64,000 nucleotides of DNA, taken from assembly GCA_023439505.1 (NCBI GenBank), contig JAEXNR010000010.1, positions 43,480 through 107,479 on the forward strand, in the 5' to 3' direction. The stretch comes from Bacillota bacterium. GTDB lineage: Bacteria > Bacillota > Clostridia > Lachnospirales > Lachnospiraceae. The notes under the pieces were generated by a model. It searched no databases, was not told the origin of the DNA, and worked only from the letters and a program-made list of their open reading frames with translations. The translations under genes were made by a program, and so were the position numbers. This document shows positions 1-9,295 of the stretch, one piece after another (the stretch's first letter is position 1; each line of letters starts with the position of its first letter).

Positions 1-105
1 TACGTTTGTAACCTATATTAGATATATACATCACAAACATTAATTAACAAGTTATTTCAAGGTAGTGCTAAAAAATTAGTAGCAGCATTCGTTAGTTTCA
101 AATAA
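1..105 (+). pseudogene. 3' end of a BlaI/MecI-type repressor, apparently broken
   Basis: The frame ending at TAA 103-105 reads TSQTLINKLFQGSAKKLV followed by AAFVSFK, which looks like the C-terminal dimerisation tail of BlaI/MecI/CopY penicillinase repressors. The same frame has an in-frame TAG at 19-21, so the gene is either interrupted here or shifts frame just upstream. BlaI genes normally sit directly before a BlaR1-type M56 peptidase gene, which is what follows 60 bp downstream. The window edge hides the rest. The family call rests on about 27 residues. Confidence 0.5.
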
Positions 106-164
106 TCAACTGTTACAAGAAAATATTCGTGAATAAAGAAAGATGATTAAGGTAGGTGACACGC

Positions 165-2039
165 ATGAATGATGTTGTTCGAATTGTATTATCACTTTCC
201 CTATCCGCTTCCTTCATGGCTCTTTTGCTATTTGCCGGAAAACCAATCCTTAAGAAACATGTATCAAAAGCATTCTCCTATTATATCTGGACGTTGGTAT
301 TATTAAGGCTTGTAATTCCGTTTTCATTTGATCAAAGCGCTATGAATCAACTGTTTAACAGCGATTTCTTCAATCCACATAGTAAGAATGAAATAACGGT
401 AGACAATGAGATTGTACAGGATAGATCAGAGCAGTTGATAGATTCAAGGGAAGCATTTGAGCGTGTAGGGCGTGATAAATCACAGCAAAGTATGATAGAA
501 AATGACCAAGTTAATGTAATGGTTAATAATAATAAAATAATTTCTGTACAGGCTATCATGGTTATTATTTGGCTTACCGGTGCATGTATAGCATTGCTGT
601 TCTGTATGATACCATATATTCAATTTAAGTTAAGAATAAAAGATACAAATACAGAACCGGATCAGGAAGATAGTAACATACTACATAATTTGTATAATTC
701 AAAGAAGATAAGGCTTAAGTATAACAGTTATGTCAGTACTCCAATGCTTATCGGGATCATATCGCCTTATATTGTGATACCAGGAGGTTATTATGTTAAG
801 AGTGGGAAGAAACAGGAGCTGGAGAATATATTATGCCACGAACTGATGCATGATAGACGCAAAGATTTGATCTACAAGTGGTTTACTGTAATTGTAACTT
901 CGCTGCATTGGTTTAATCCGTTGATGCTGCCAATTCGGCGTCAGATATCCCATGCCTGTGAATTGTCCTGTGATGAAGCTGTAATTAGAAATATGAATGC
1001 CATACAAAAGCAAAATTATGGGGAAACGCTTCTTTCGATGGCTGCAGGAAAAAAACTATCCGCAGGGATCCTTTCAACAACATTATGTGAGGAGAAGAAG
1101 GAATTAAAAGAAAGGCTGGTCAACATAATGAAGTATAAAAAACTGACATCAGGTATGCTGTTCCTATCTATCCTTATCGTCGCTCTGCTCACAGGCTGTG
1201 GAATAATTCTCGGGTCAGTATCAAAAGCTGATACTGCAAGCAGTTCTACACAAGGCGAGGATGTTGATAATGAAATAGAAGATATGAAAAGCAGTGATGA
1301 ATTAAAATGGTATGGAGAAACAAGTCTTATATCAGAAGAAACAGTTCTTCCCGATACCATGATTAACACCGAAGATGCCATATATGATTTTTTTAATAGC
1401 GATAGAACAATAGCTTTGCTGGCGGCCATTCCCGAAGAGGATATTTATGTATATGGGCTAAAGGAAAATGGCAGTGGCGGCGAGAATGATTATTTATATT
1501 TTTGCCATGGTATCTGCATCAGACAGGGAAATGAAATTCAAGTGGTCGATATTGACTGGGGTATTTATGGAGATATTCCGAAGATACAATTTGAAGATTA
1601 TGATGATGATGGACAAAAAGAATTGGCTATGATCTTGAGAAGTGCAAGTGGTACTGATTTGTCACTGATTGATTTGCATATTTTTGAAAAGTCAGGCGAG
1701 GGAGGATTTATCGATAATTATTTTTCGGATTGGGCAGATCAACTGCGTAAATTGGTAACATATGAAGTAGATGAGACTGGGATCTTAAAAATTTTTGCAA
1801 AAGGCTTCCAATTAGAGCAAATTAACATCTCAAAATTGGAAGATGATTGGGGGGAAAGGTTTAAGGAAATTGCATTTGGAAATAATGTGAAATTCGTATT
1901 TGAGCATGGAAAAATATATTTACAAGTTCTCCCTATGGCTAATGTAGATAACTGGGTAACACCACAAGAATTAACAGATACGTATATTCAGATGGAAGTA
2001 CTGTATAAGGGTGGATTTGAATTATTTTATAATCGCTGA
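165..2039 (+). CDS. BlaR1-like M56 family membrane metallopeptidase
   Basis: Membrane zinc peptidase of the BlaR1/MecR1 family, which senses a signal outside the cell and cleaves a cytoplasmic repressor. Transmembrane segments lie near residues 5-25, 35-50, 130-150 and 325-345. The HExxH zinc motif appears as CHELMHDRRKDL near residue 227. Unlike BlaR1 it has no C-terminal penicillin-binding domain. Instead it carries about 270 extracellular residues including FEDYDDDGQKELAMIL, which resembles an FG-GAP/VCBS-type calcium-binding repeat. ATG at 165 follows GGTAGGTG; an in-frame GTG at 156 is a weaker alternative. The upstream repressor gene looks broken, so the sensor may be orphaned. Confidence 0.8.
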   Translation: MNDVVRIVLSLSLSASFMALLLFAGKPILKKHVSKAFSYYIWTLVLLRLVIPFSFDQSAMNQLFNSDFFNPHSKNEITVDNEIVQDRSEQLIDSREAFERVGRDKSQQSMIENDQVNVMVNNNKIISVQAIMVIIWLTGACIALLFCMIPYIQFKLRIKDTNTEPDQEDSNILHNLYNSKKIRLKYNSYVSTPMLIGIISPYIVIPGGYYVKSGKKQELENILCHELMHDRRKDLIYKWFTVIVTSLHWFNPLMLPIRRQISHACELSCDEAVIRNMNAIQKQNYGETLLSMAAGKKLSAGILSTTLCEEKKELKERLVNIMKYKKLTSGMLFLSILIVALLTGCGIILGSVSKADTASSSTQGEDVDNEIEDMKSSDELKWYGETSLISEETVLPDTMINTEDAIYDFFNSDRTIALLAAIPEEDIYVYGLKENGSGGENDYLYFCHGICIRQGNEIQVVDIDWGIYGDIPKIQFEDYDDDGQKELAMILRSASGTDLSLIDLHIFEKSGEGGFIDNYFSDWADQLRKLVTYEVDETGILKIFAKGFQLEQINISKLEDDWGERFKEIAFGNNVKFVFEHGKIYLQVLPMANVDNWVTPQELTDTYIQMEVLYKGGFELFYNR

Positions 2040-2165
2040 CCTATTTGGTTTATTACAATCGATTGATACAATAGGAATTATATATTAAATATATTCAGGA
2101 GATTACCTAAAATTCATTTTGGGTTTGAAAGAAGTTTAGATACGAAGCAGCATTAAGTTTAATGT

Positions 2166-2205
2166 AAAACCTGCACATCTTAATAATTGGATATGCAGGT
2201 TTTTA
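2166..2205 (+). terminator. Rho-independent terminator after the M56 gene
   Basis: Inverted repeat AAAACCTGCA (2166-2175) and TGCAGGTTTT (2194-2203) with an 18-nt loop, ending in a T-rich tract. The rest of 2206-2405 shows no gene or other feature I can support. Confidence 0.75.
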
Positions 2206-2405
2206 GTTTCATGCTTTGAAGCTAATTTTGAGATCATAACTTATGAATAGCATTAAATTATGTTAACTAAATTGAGAAGATAGACTTCAATTTTAAAGCC
2301 ATCTCTGTACGTATAATAGATGACAGGTTAATATTTGGGTATGTTATTTCTGATGACCATGAAGATTTATTTGGAGCATGCCTATCAAGTTTTTTTATAT
2401 TGGAA

Positions 2406-2627
2406 TTATCCAAAAGTACGCTTGATTTCATCACGCTCATGTTGACTCTCTACCCAATTTTCAACATAACCGCAATTGCAGCAGACATAGCGAATAACCG
2501 GAATTTTCTTTATAAGGGTAAAGGTTGAGGTATAGATGTTATTTCCGCTTGCGTGTCGGTTCGGATGATCAGGAATGCGGACAATATTCACTGAGCCACA
2601 TTTCGGGCATTTCTTTGTATTTTTCAT
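2406..2627 (-). CDS. Small zinc-ribbon protein
   Basis: A 73-residue protein with two CxxC pairs: CPKC near residue 8 and CCNC near residue 49, spaced as in a zinc ribbon. There is no membrane segment. The ATG directly follows the TAA of the ABC permease gene, and its ribosome binding site AGGAGG is formed by the permease's last codons, so the two are probably translationally coupled. It closes the minus-strand ABC transporter operon. I do not recognise a specific function. Confidence 0.7.
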   Translation of the reverse strand: MKNTKKCPKCGSVNIVRIPDHPNRHASGNNIYTSTFTLIKKIPVIRYVCCNCGYVENWVESQHERDEIKRTFG

Positions 2628-3839
2628 TTAGCACCTCCTATAGTTCAGTAGTAAAACATTACATTCAATTAATAAAATAACAATTAAAGCATAGGAAAAC
2701 CATGGTAGTGTTCCTGCAACTCCGGCAATCAGAAGCATAGTTGTTGGTACAACATATTTTCGTGGATGATGCCATAAATCGCTTTCGATTTTCCACTTCT
2801 TTAGAGGGAAGAACCATTCTAACAATACAGAGCCTATTGCACTTTGCAGGGCAAAGTAGAGGGCAGTCAGAATCAGGATGATTGTAATGCCACCGTTTTG
2901 AATTTCCCAACTGAAAAGAAAAACTATATCTGAGATCATATTACACAAAAAGATAAACATACAATAGGGAATACAAAAGACCTTTTCCTGGCCGGGCAGA
3001 AAACGGATAGCCTGCTCTAAAGCTGGATCACAAGATAACAGAATACAAATCGGCGTATTCAGGGAAAGGAGAGCAAAGCCAATAGGCAAAACAAATGTAT
3101 GTTCCATCTGTCTGAAAAACATCGGCAATAGTATGGCAACGCCCCACATTGCAGCTGTGTTAATCAGATAATTCTTATGTACTGTCAGATAGCGGAAAAG
3201 ATAGCACCATACAGAGTATCGGCGCCATTCCTTTAACACCGGATGCTTTGTGTCAGCCGGCCGGTAAAAAGAGTATGCATCTGCTTTGTTGAGGAATACC
3301 GCAGATAACAAGCTGTTTCCCATCAACAGTAGTATAAATGCTGTTGAGTTACCAGCCAGATAGATTAGGGCAATTATACTACCGGTCCAAAAAAATCCAA
3401 TCATCCGATACTTTTTCAGAGTGTAGATGCAGGCTGCCATCAATATTGAATTAATAGCACTAAGGACACCTCCAGCAATATTTAAATTGCTCCATGAAGA
3501 AACGGCAAATAGAACAGCCATAAGCAGCGCGGTTTTGGTAATTAAGGTATAAATGCCTAATGCTCCAATATAAGAAAATATCAATTTGCGATTGATAAAA
3601 GGAAGCATCATCATGTTTTTCAAATTGTCAGCATTATCTTCCGAAGAAAGAGCCTGCCACATGACACCGGCCGTGAAAGCACTTATCATTAGATATAGAA
3701 TAAAAGGTGCAATTTTCTCCTGAAAATTAGAAATATACAGTCCCCAAAACACAATAAGACTCACGATCAGATTTTTGCTTAATCTTTCATACTTTAATCC
3801 AAACAATTTTTTTGCGAAAACCTTAAATATCATTCCCAT
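2628..3839 (-). CDS. ABC transporter permease, polytopic membrane protein
   Basis: About 403 residues, hydrophobic throughout with roughly ten to twelve membrane segments and no ATPase motifs. The preceding gene encodes the matching ATPase, and the two overlap by 17 bp. ATG at 3839 was chosen because GGAGG lies about 10 nt upstream. It is probably the membrane half of an exporter of the kind LytTR systems often control (peptide or bacteriocin immunity or export). The substrate cannot be read from the sequence. Confidence 0.75.
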   Translation of the reverse strand: MGMIFKVFAKKLFGLKYERLSKNLIVSLIVFWGLYISNFQEKIAPFILYLMISAFTAGVMWQALSSEDNADNLKNMMMLPFINRKLIFSYIGALGIYTLITKTALLMAVLFAVSSWSNLNIAGGVLSAINSILMAACIYTLKKYRMIGFFWTGSIIALIYLAGNSTAFILLLMGNSLLSAVFLNKADAYSFYRPADTKHPVLKEWRRYSVWCYLFRYLTVHKNYLINTAAMWGVAILLPMFFRQMEHTFVLPIGFALLSLNTPICILLSCDPALEQAIRFLPGQEKVFCIPYCMFIFLCNMISDIVFLFSWEIQNGGITIILILTALYFALQSAIGSVLLEWFFPLKKWKIESDLWHHPRKYVVPTTMLLIAGVAGTLPWFSYALIVILLIECNVLLLNYRRC

Positions 3840-4530
3840 AGTGCAGAGCCTCCCGAATTTGTTCAGCATTTACTTCTTTTTGTTCAAAGCTCTGCCTGAT
3901 TTTACCATTATCTAATATCAGTACTCGATCACAAGTTAGCGTGATACTTTCTAAAATATGGGAAGAAAACAGGATGGTTCCATGCTCCTTATAGTCTGTA
4001 ATCAATTGATATAAAAATTCAGTACTTGTAAAATCCAAGCCATTGATGGGTTCATCCAGCAAAAGCAACTCCGGTTTCAACGCAAATGCAGTAATCAGAT
4101 ATACTTTTTTCTTGTTACCTGTTGACAGGTCCTTCAAAAGCATATTGGCATAGTCCTCAAAGTGAAAGCCTTGAATCAACGTAGATACATCCGGCTTATC
4201 TTTTTTATAAGCCGAAAAGACGTAAGATAAATATTCCCAAAATGTAAAGTATTGAAACGAATTATCCTCTGAAAATACTGTGTAACGGAAATTCTTAAAA
4301 ATGCTATCCCGAAAGGAGGTATTGCGCCCATATATCCATATACCATCACACTGAAAAGTACCAAGTAGACCGGATAATGTTTTTAGAAAAGTGGTTTTCC
4401 CGGCTCCATTTAAACCAATTATCCCGACCACCTCATGTTTTTTTAAATAAAGAGAGAAGTCGGACAGAACCGGTTTCCCTGGTTGATACCAGACACACAG
4501 ATTTTTCACCATGAAAAGTGGTTCATCCAT
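3823..4530 (-). CDS. ABC transporter ATP-binding protein
   Basis: About 235 residues with the full set of ABC ATPase motifs: Walker A GLNGAGKTTF near residue 40, a signature-like LSTGNKKKVYL near 135, Walker B LLLLDEPINGLD near 155, and the H-loop FSSHI near 190. It powers the permease encoded immediately downstream. The ATG at 4530 has AAAGGAGAC eight bases upstream and lies one base after the stop of the small membrane protein gene. The signature has TG where SGGQ is usual, a variation common in this exporter class. Confidence 0.9.
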   Translation of the reverse strand: MDEPLFMVKNLCVWYQPGKPVLSDFSLYLKKHEVVGIIGLNGAGKTTFLKTLSGLLGTFQCDGIWIYGRNTSFRDSIFKNFRYTVFSEDNSFQYFTFWEYLSYVFSAYKKDKPDVSTLIQGFHFEDYANMLLKDLSTGNKKKVYLITAFALKPELLLLDEPINGLDFTSTEFLYQLITDYKEHGTILFSSHILESITLTCDRVLILDNGKIRQSFEQKEVNAEQIREALHYGNDI

Positions 4531-4531
4531 C

Positions 4532-4711
4532 TTATTTGTCTCCTTTATTCTTCTTCTCATTTTTCCACATGGAAATAGTGGAATACAGGAATATGCCCCC
4601 GATCAATAAATAGAACGCAGCAGCCATTAAAGATTTGCCGGAAATGCCGCTTATGAGTGCTGCTACCAGCCAAATCAACGTTAAAATACCACGAATATAA
4701 ACATGACGCAT
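4532..4711 (-). CDS. Small two-helix membrane protein of the ABC operon
   Basis: A 59-residue protein starting MRHVYIRGIL, with two predicted membrane helices and a short charged tail (KNEKKNKGDK). ATG at 4711 has GGAGGG eight bases upstream. It is the first gene of the ABC transporter operon and ends one base before the ATPase start. It could be a transporter accessory or immunity peptide; there is no recognisable family. Confidence 0.65.
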   Translation of the reverse strand: MRHVYIRGILTLIWLVAALISGISGKSLMAAAFYLLIGGIFLYSTISMWKNEKKNKGDK

Positions 4712-4798
4712 ATTCAAATCCCTCCTTTTCATTTGTGACTAAATCATAACCCAAAGTAGTATTCAGTGCATAGATGTCCATAATCGGTAGGTTTTTGA

Positions 4799-4836
4799 CT
4801 ACGAAAAACTGCAAGGCATTTTTCACCTTGCAGTTT
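4799..4836 (-). terminator. Terminator separating the kinase-regulator operon from the ABC operon
   Basis: AAACTGCAAGG (4806-4816) pairs with CCTTGCAGTTT (4826-4836); read on the minus strand the stem is followed by TTTTTCG. The region just below it (about 4800-4712), which would hold the ABC operon promoter, contains TATGAT upstream of the small membrane protein gene and no good -35 box, as expected for an activator-dependent promoter. Confidence 0.7.
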
Positions 4837-4967
4837 GCTAAGTGCACCTGTTGGGTACACGTTTCTATTTGACTGAGCTTTCACAAGTCAGTTTTAAATA
4901 AACAGAGCAATGTTTCTGCCTGCATAGTTATGAGATTCTCTGTCATCCTATCTATGATATACGAATC

Positions 4968-6266
4968 TTATTTTGTTGATACACCATGATAAGACAGGGT
5001 AGCTACTGCCCGGAATATGCCTCCCTCATAGGTGGTTTTTATCATCCCGTCATATTTTTCTGCGGCTGCCTGGGCGCTTTTCAGACCCCAGCCATGTAAT
5101 CTATTACCTGCTTTTGAGGTCTTAAGATTTCCGTTTTCATTTATCGGAATCTGCGTAAAATTGTTTTCTACCTTGATTACCAGCATGTGATTGATGCGTC
5201 GAATTGTAAGCCAAATCATTCTTTGACTGGGGTCCGGGATTTTTTTAGCTGCTTCCAATGCATTATCCAAGAGATTTCCCAAAATTGAACATAAGTCTGT
5301 ACTACGGATATTAGTATGCCGAGGAAATTCAACCTGTACTTGTAGATGTATTTGATGAACTGCTGCGGCTGACGATTTACTGTTAATCAGAAAGTCTACT
5401 GTTTCATCACCTGTCCAAATTGTATCGGTAATTTCTTTTATCGGCTCTTGCAACTCATCCAGATATTCAATAGCTTGTGCGTAATTTTTATGTATCAGGA
5501 GATTTCTTAACGTGGCAATATGGTTATGAAAATCATGAAATAATTTGGCATTGACCGTATAGGCGTTGCTTAATGTTGTAAAATCATGTTCTAGTAACGC
5601 TGCCTGATCTAATTTTAATCTTGCCAATTCTTTTTCTACTTCATACTGGTGATTCATATTAAATATTAATATTGACATGATGAGAACAATAGATAAAATC
5701 ATCCACACATCAAGTGTATCGTCCGGAATTATAAGGATAGTCTGCTCTGATAGTGTCACTAAAGCAGTTAGACCGGTGAAAGCAAACACAGAAGCAAGAC
5801 GAAAGGCCTTTTTTTCTGTCATATCATTATCATTAGCAATGTATAATACCAACAAAATTAAAAGAAAATGGAATATCCAAATGGAAAGCTGTCCTTCAAA
5901 GTTGGTACTGTCAAGGTAGTCTGTTGAGAGGAAAAGGATACTTATACCAGCACTAATGAGAAATTGCCAAAAAGAAATGGCTGTTTCAAAAAATATACTC
6001 ACAAACAAGCTCATTCGGATATCAGTCTTTTGAAACAAATGGGTACATACTGCAATCCACATTGCCTCCAAACTAATTCGTAAAAAGTCAGTTAGACAAA
6101 ACAGGGAAAGTAAAATTGTAATTACAAGTACCCCTGCAAGGCAAATCAGGAAGCCTCTCTGATCAGGGTTTTCAGTTTTCGATAATTTATGAATAAAAAA
6201 TAGGCAGATAACAACATGCAGGACACCGGTAATGAAATTAGAAACAAATAAAAAAAATACTATCAT
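4968..6266 (-). CDS. AgrC-like sensor histidine kinase (GHKL ATPase domain)
   Basis: About 432 residues. The N-terminal half has about six membrane helices, as in peptide-sensing AgrC/ComD kinases. The dimerisation helix carries the likely phosphoacceptor in FHDFHNHIATLRN near residue 235, and the C-terminal GHKL ATPase has NLLDNALEA and GWGLKSAQAAAEKYDG. The ATG at 6266 overlaps the response regulator stop as ATGA and has GGGG upstream; an in-frame TTG at 6281 is less likely. No gene for an AgrD-like signal peptide or AgrB is visible nearby. Confidence 0.85.
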   Translation of the reverse strand: MIVFFLFVSNFITGVLHVVICLFFIHKLSKTENPDQRGFLICLAGVLVITILLSLFCLTDFLRISLEAMWIAVCTHLFQKTDIRMSLFVSIFFETAISFWQFLISAGISILFLSTDYLDSTNFEGQLSIWIFHFLLILLVLYIANDNDMTEKKAFRLASVFAFTGLTALVTLSEQTILIIPDDTLDVWMILSIVLIMSILIFNMNHQYEVEKELARLKLDQAALLEHDFTTLSNAYTVNAKLFHDFHNHIATLRNLLIHKNYAQAIEYLDELQEPIKEITDTIWTGDETVDFLINSKSSAAAVHQIHLQVQVEFPRHTNIRSTDLCSILGNLLDNALEAAKKIPDPSQRMIWLTIRRINHMLVIKVENNFTQIPINENGNLKTSKAGNRLHGWGLKSAQAAAEKYDGMIKTTYEGGIFRAVATLSYHGVSTK

Positions 6267-6985
6267 ATGTGCATCCCCCAATAAATGTTAATTTGTTCTT
6301 TTACATTCTGTAAGTGAGATCGGCTGATTGGGAGAGCAATCCCGTTTTTCAATACAACCATGCTATCCTTGACTTTCATAATATGTATGATGTTGACTAT
6401 ATAACCGCGGTCTATAAAGATAAAATATTCCGACGCTAACTCTTCAAAAATCCGCTGCAAACTTTTCCGCACTCTTGATACTCCGTAGGTAGTTACAAGA
6501 CTGGAATTTTTTCCATCACGCTCAATATAGTAAATCTCCTTGAACGGTATTTTTTCAAGTCTGTGATTGGTCTGGATGGTATAATTTCTGCCATCCTCAA
6601 GTTCTATCAATTTCATAGCATCATGAATCGCTGCAGGCAGTCGTTTTTCTATATCATCTTTTGGAATATATCTGAAAATGGAAAGTTCAAATGCATCTAT
6701 GGCATATTCAACATGAGAGGTTATAAATATGATTTTTATATCAGGCAGGTAAGGCTTTATTTTCTCAGCTATCTCCATTCCTGTAACTTCCGGCATTTCA
6801 ATATCCAGCAATAACAAATCATAGAAAAACCCATCTTCTATAATGTCATACAGTAAGTTTTGACCATGTGTATAGGTTGTAATGGTGAATACACTTCTGC
6901 ATGATCTCAAGACATTTTGAGTTACTTCTTTTTGAAACATAACAATTTCTTTATCATCATCGCATATTGCTGCTCGAATCATCAT
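6263..6985 (-). CDS. LytTR-family response regulator (AgrA-like)
   Basis: Receiver domain at the N terminus (acidic pocket CDDDKEI, phospho-acceptor in LLLLDIEMPEVTG near residue 58, K in YIPKDD) followed by a LytTR DNA-binding domain (IPFKEIYYIERDGKN to SRSHLQNVKEQI). It should be phosphorylated by the kinase encoded immediately downstream. ATG at 6985 or 6982 follows GAGGTG. The likely target is the ABC operon on the same strand. Upstream, 6986-7303 holds promoter-like AT-rich DNA and nothing else I recognise. Confidence 0.85.
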   Translation of the reverse strand: MMIRAAICDDDKEIVMFQKEVTQNVLRSCRSVFTITTYTHGQNLLYDIIEDGFFYDLLLLDIEMPEVTGMEIAEKIKPYLPDIKIIFITSHVEYAIDAFELSIFRYIPKDDIEKRLPAAIHDAMKLIELEDGRNYTIQTNHRLEKIPFKEIYYIERDGKNSSLVTTYGVSRVRKSLQRIFEELASEYFIFIDRGYIVNIIHIMKVKDSMVVLKNGIALPISRSHLQNVKEQINIYWGMHI

Positions 6986-7303
6986 TATCACCTCGTTTTT
7001 TATATCCTTAAATCAGTAATATTGAAAAGGTACCTCTAAGTTATATTATAATTTCTCTGCTTGAATATTACAAGGGTAGTCAACTTAGTCAGCTGTAAGC
7101 CTTTTTATCGACCCAATAGAGTGGCTTTCATTAACTTATTATTTTAAGAGCTAAATTTAATGATATATCATGCATGAGAAGTGCAGTTTTCCGTTATTTT
7201 TATATCCTTTATAAATATTTAAGAATAAATTAGTATTAATTAATTGACTAATCTGTGGTTAAAGATAGAATTGAAATATGCATTTTCAAATGAGAGGAAA
7301 AGA

Positions 7304-8644
7304 ATGATGAGGATGAAAACAAAAGAAGTATTATTAAATACAACCATGTATTCGATAAAATTTAAATTAATAATTGCCGTTGTGATTGTACAAGCTTTTA
7401 GTTCATATATTGGACAAGGTGTAAATTATATCATAGCAAATAGCAAGGTTGCATTGGAGAAAATAGGTGTGAATGCTATCATATTTGATGGCCAAATAGG
7501 TCTGATGTTGTCTGCTATTTTAAGCATAACCATAAGTGTATTTATTATCGTATTTTTATATGATAGACTGGTTTTAAAAAGATTAAAAAAGGTAATGGAT
7601 TTTACACAAAAGATCGGGAATGGAGATATGTCGGGGAAGCTTGATTTTAAGGGTAATGATGAAATAAGCAGACTTGGAAAGTCCTTGGATAAGGCAAAAG
7701 ATAATATCACATTACTGCTATTGGACATCGTAGATATTTCTAAACTGATTAATACTTCAAGTCATGAATTATTAAAGGATACAGAAAAATCATATTCGAG
7801 TATAAACTCCATCAATACAACCTCGTCAATGCTTTCAGAAGATGCAGCCAGCTTAATGGATACATCGCAAAGAGCTAATTTATCGATTGATCATATAGTA
7901 AAAGTAACAGACGCGCTTTCGGTCAGTATCAAGACTTGTTTGAACTCTTCGATAGAAATGGAAAAAAGATCCTCCGAGATGAAAGAAAAAGTCACATTAT
8001 CACTTGAAAATGCAAATAAAACGTATTTTGAAAAGCAGGAAAATATTCTTCAAGCAATTGAAGATGGAAAAATCGTAGAAGAAATAATAATAATATCAAA
8101 TACTATAAAAGCCATTGCCTCTCAAACAAATCTTCTCGCATTAAATGCATCTATAGAAGCCGCAAGGGCAGGAGAACAAGGAAAAGGGTTTGCAGTGGTA
8201 GCAGAGGAAGTGAAAAAGTTGGCTGAAGAATCAACAAAGACAATTTCAAGTGTCGACAATATTGTAAATAAGGTGAGTGAAGTATTTGAGCATCTATCCT
8301 TGAGTTCTCAGGATATATTGGAATATATAGATAATAATGTTAAATCGGATTATAAATTATTATTACAGTCTGGTGATCAGTATCAAAATGATGCAAGATT
8401 AATTAATAATATAGCGTCTGATATAACCGCTTCTTCAAAACATATGAATTCCTCTATTGAAGAAATTAATAGTCTCATAAATAACGTAGTTGATATATCG
8501 GGTGAAACTTCCAAATCTACAGAAAATATAAATAACAGTTTATCCAATATCAAATTGACTTTAAATGAAACCAATAAATCAATGAACGGACAAGTTATAA
8601 TTGCCAATCGATTAGAAAAGTTAGTTGAGAAATTTGTTTTATAG
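7304..8644 (+). CDS. Methyl-accepting chemotaxis protein with a minimal sensor
   Basis: About 446 residues. Two membrane helices (near residues 20-42 and 65-90) are separated by only some 20 residues, so there is almost no extracellular sensor domain. A HAMP segment follows, then a long coiled coil with the conserved signalling hairpin ALNASIEAARAGEQGKGFAVV near 285-305. It probably senses a cytoplasmic or membrane state and signals to CheA/CheW. ATG at 7304 is preceded by GAGAGGA; upstream in-frame starts lack a binding site. Confidence 0.85.
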   Translation: MMRMKTKEVLLNTTMYSIKFKLIIAVVIVQAFSSYIGQGVNYIIANSKVALEKIGVNAIIFDGQIGLMLSAILSITISVFIIVFLYDRLVLKRLKKVMDFTQKIGNGDMSGKLDFKGNDEISRLGKSLDKAKDNITLLLLDIVDISKLINTSSHELLKDTEKSYSSINSINTTSSMLSEDAASLMDTSQRANLSIDHIVKVTDALSVSIKTCLNSSIEMEKRSSEMKEKVTLSLENANKTYFEKQENILQAIEDGKIVEEIIIISNTIKAIASQTNLLALNASIEAARAGEQGKGFAVVAEEVKKLAEESTKTISSVDNIVNKVSEVFEHLSLSSQDILEYIDNNVKSDYKLLLQSGDQYQNDARLINNIASDITASSKHMNSSIEEINSLINNVVDISGETSKSTENINNSLSNIKLTLNETNKSMNGQVIIANRLEKLVEKFVL

Positions 8645-8754
8645 GCTATGTCAAAGATATAAGGATAATCATATTCAAAACAGGTACCGAGTACAGGGTG
8701 TGTTGGTGTTTTTTTGTTTTCCCATCGGTTTGTAATATCCATTCACTTGAAGCA

Positions 8755-8955
8755 TCCGACGAATTTTTTTCTGACAGGATGAACAAAGCCATCACTTATG
8801 CCGTTAATCAGGAGGAACACTTAAGGCGTTTTCTTGCGAATGGAAATATATTCATTGACAATGGTCATGTGGAAAGAGTGATACGAAGCTACTCTGTTGG
8901 AAGATCCAACTGGCTTTTTGCAGATACCGCTTTTGGTGCCGAAGTAAATGCCCTC
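8755..8955 (+). pseudogene. IS66-family transposase C-terminal fragment
   Basis: The frame here reads YAVNQEEHLRRFLANG, IDNGHVERVIRSYSVGRSNW and LFADTAFGAE, matching the C-terminal end of IS66 transposases (YxxNxxxxLxxFLxDGxxxxDNNxxERAxRPxxxGRKNWLF). The usual DNN is IDNG and no catalytic core lies upstream, so this is a dead scrap. It is preceded by CGAGTACAGGGTGTGTT (8687-8703), which also occurs upstream of the Hol_Tox-like locus at 23.1 kb. Confidence 0.75.
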
Positions 8956-9148
8956 AATGATTATGACCTATGCAGTCCCAATTAGAAATAATGATCAAAT
9001 TGTTGGGGTTCTAGTTGCATATGCCAACGGCAATGCACTCAGTGAATTATGTAAGGACATTCAAATTGGTGAAGGTGGAGATGCCTTCATGATCAATAGC
9101 TCAGGCATTACTATCGCCAATCGTAATCAGGATGCAAGAATGATATAA
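8955..9148 (+). pseudogene. dCache sensor-domain fragment of a lost chemoreceptor
   Basis: The translation TYAVPIRNNDQIVGVLVAYA, followed by LCKDIQIGEGGDAFMINSSG and ITIANRNQDAR, is typical of the membrane-distal part of dCache_1 domains in clostridial chemoreceptors. There is no membrane segment, HAMP or signalling domain after it; the frame stops at 9148. It abuts the IS66 scrap, which suggests deletion after transposition. The only signalling domain nearby belongs to the complete receptor upstream. Confidence 0.6.
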
Positions 9149-9295
9149 TTGATAAAAGTGTTTGCCGAAGAAAAATTTTATGTAAAAATGTTGCAGCTGA
9201 TAGTCACTATCAATTACATAAATTCTAAAAAATTTCTTGCTTTATGCAACCGCTTTTGTTTAATTCAGTACTTACTTTATAAAGGAGGAAGTATC

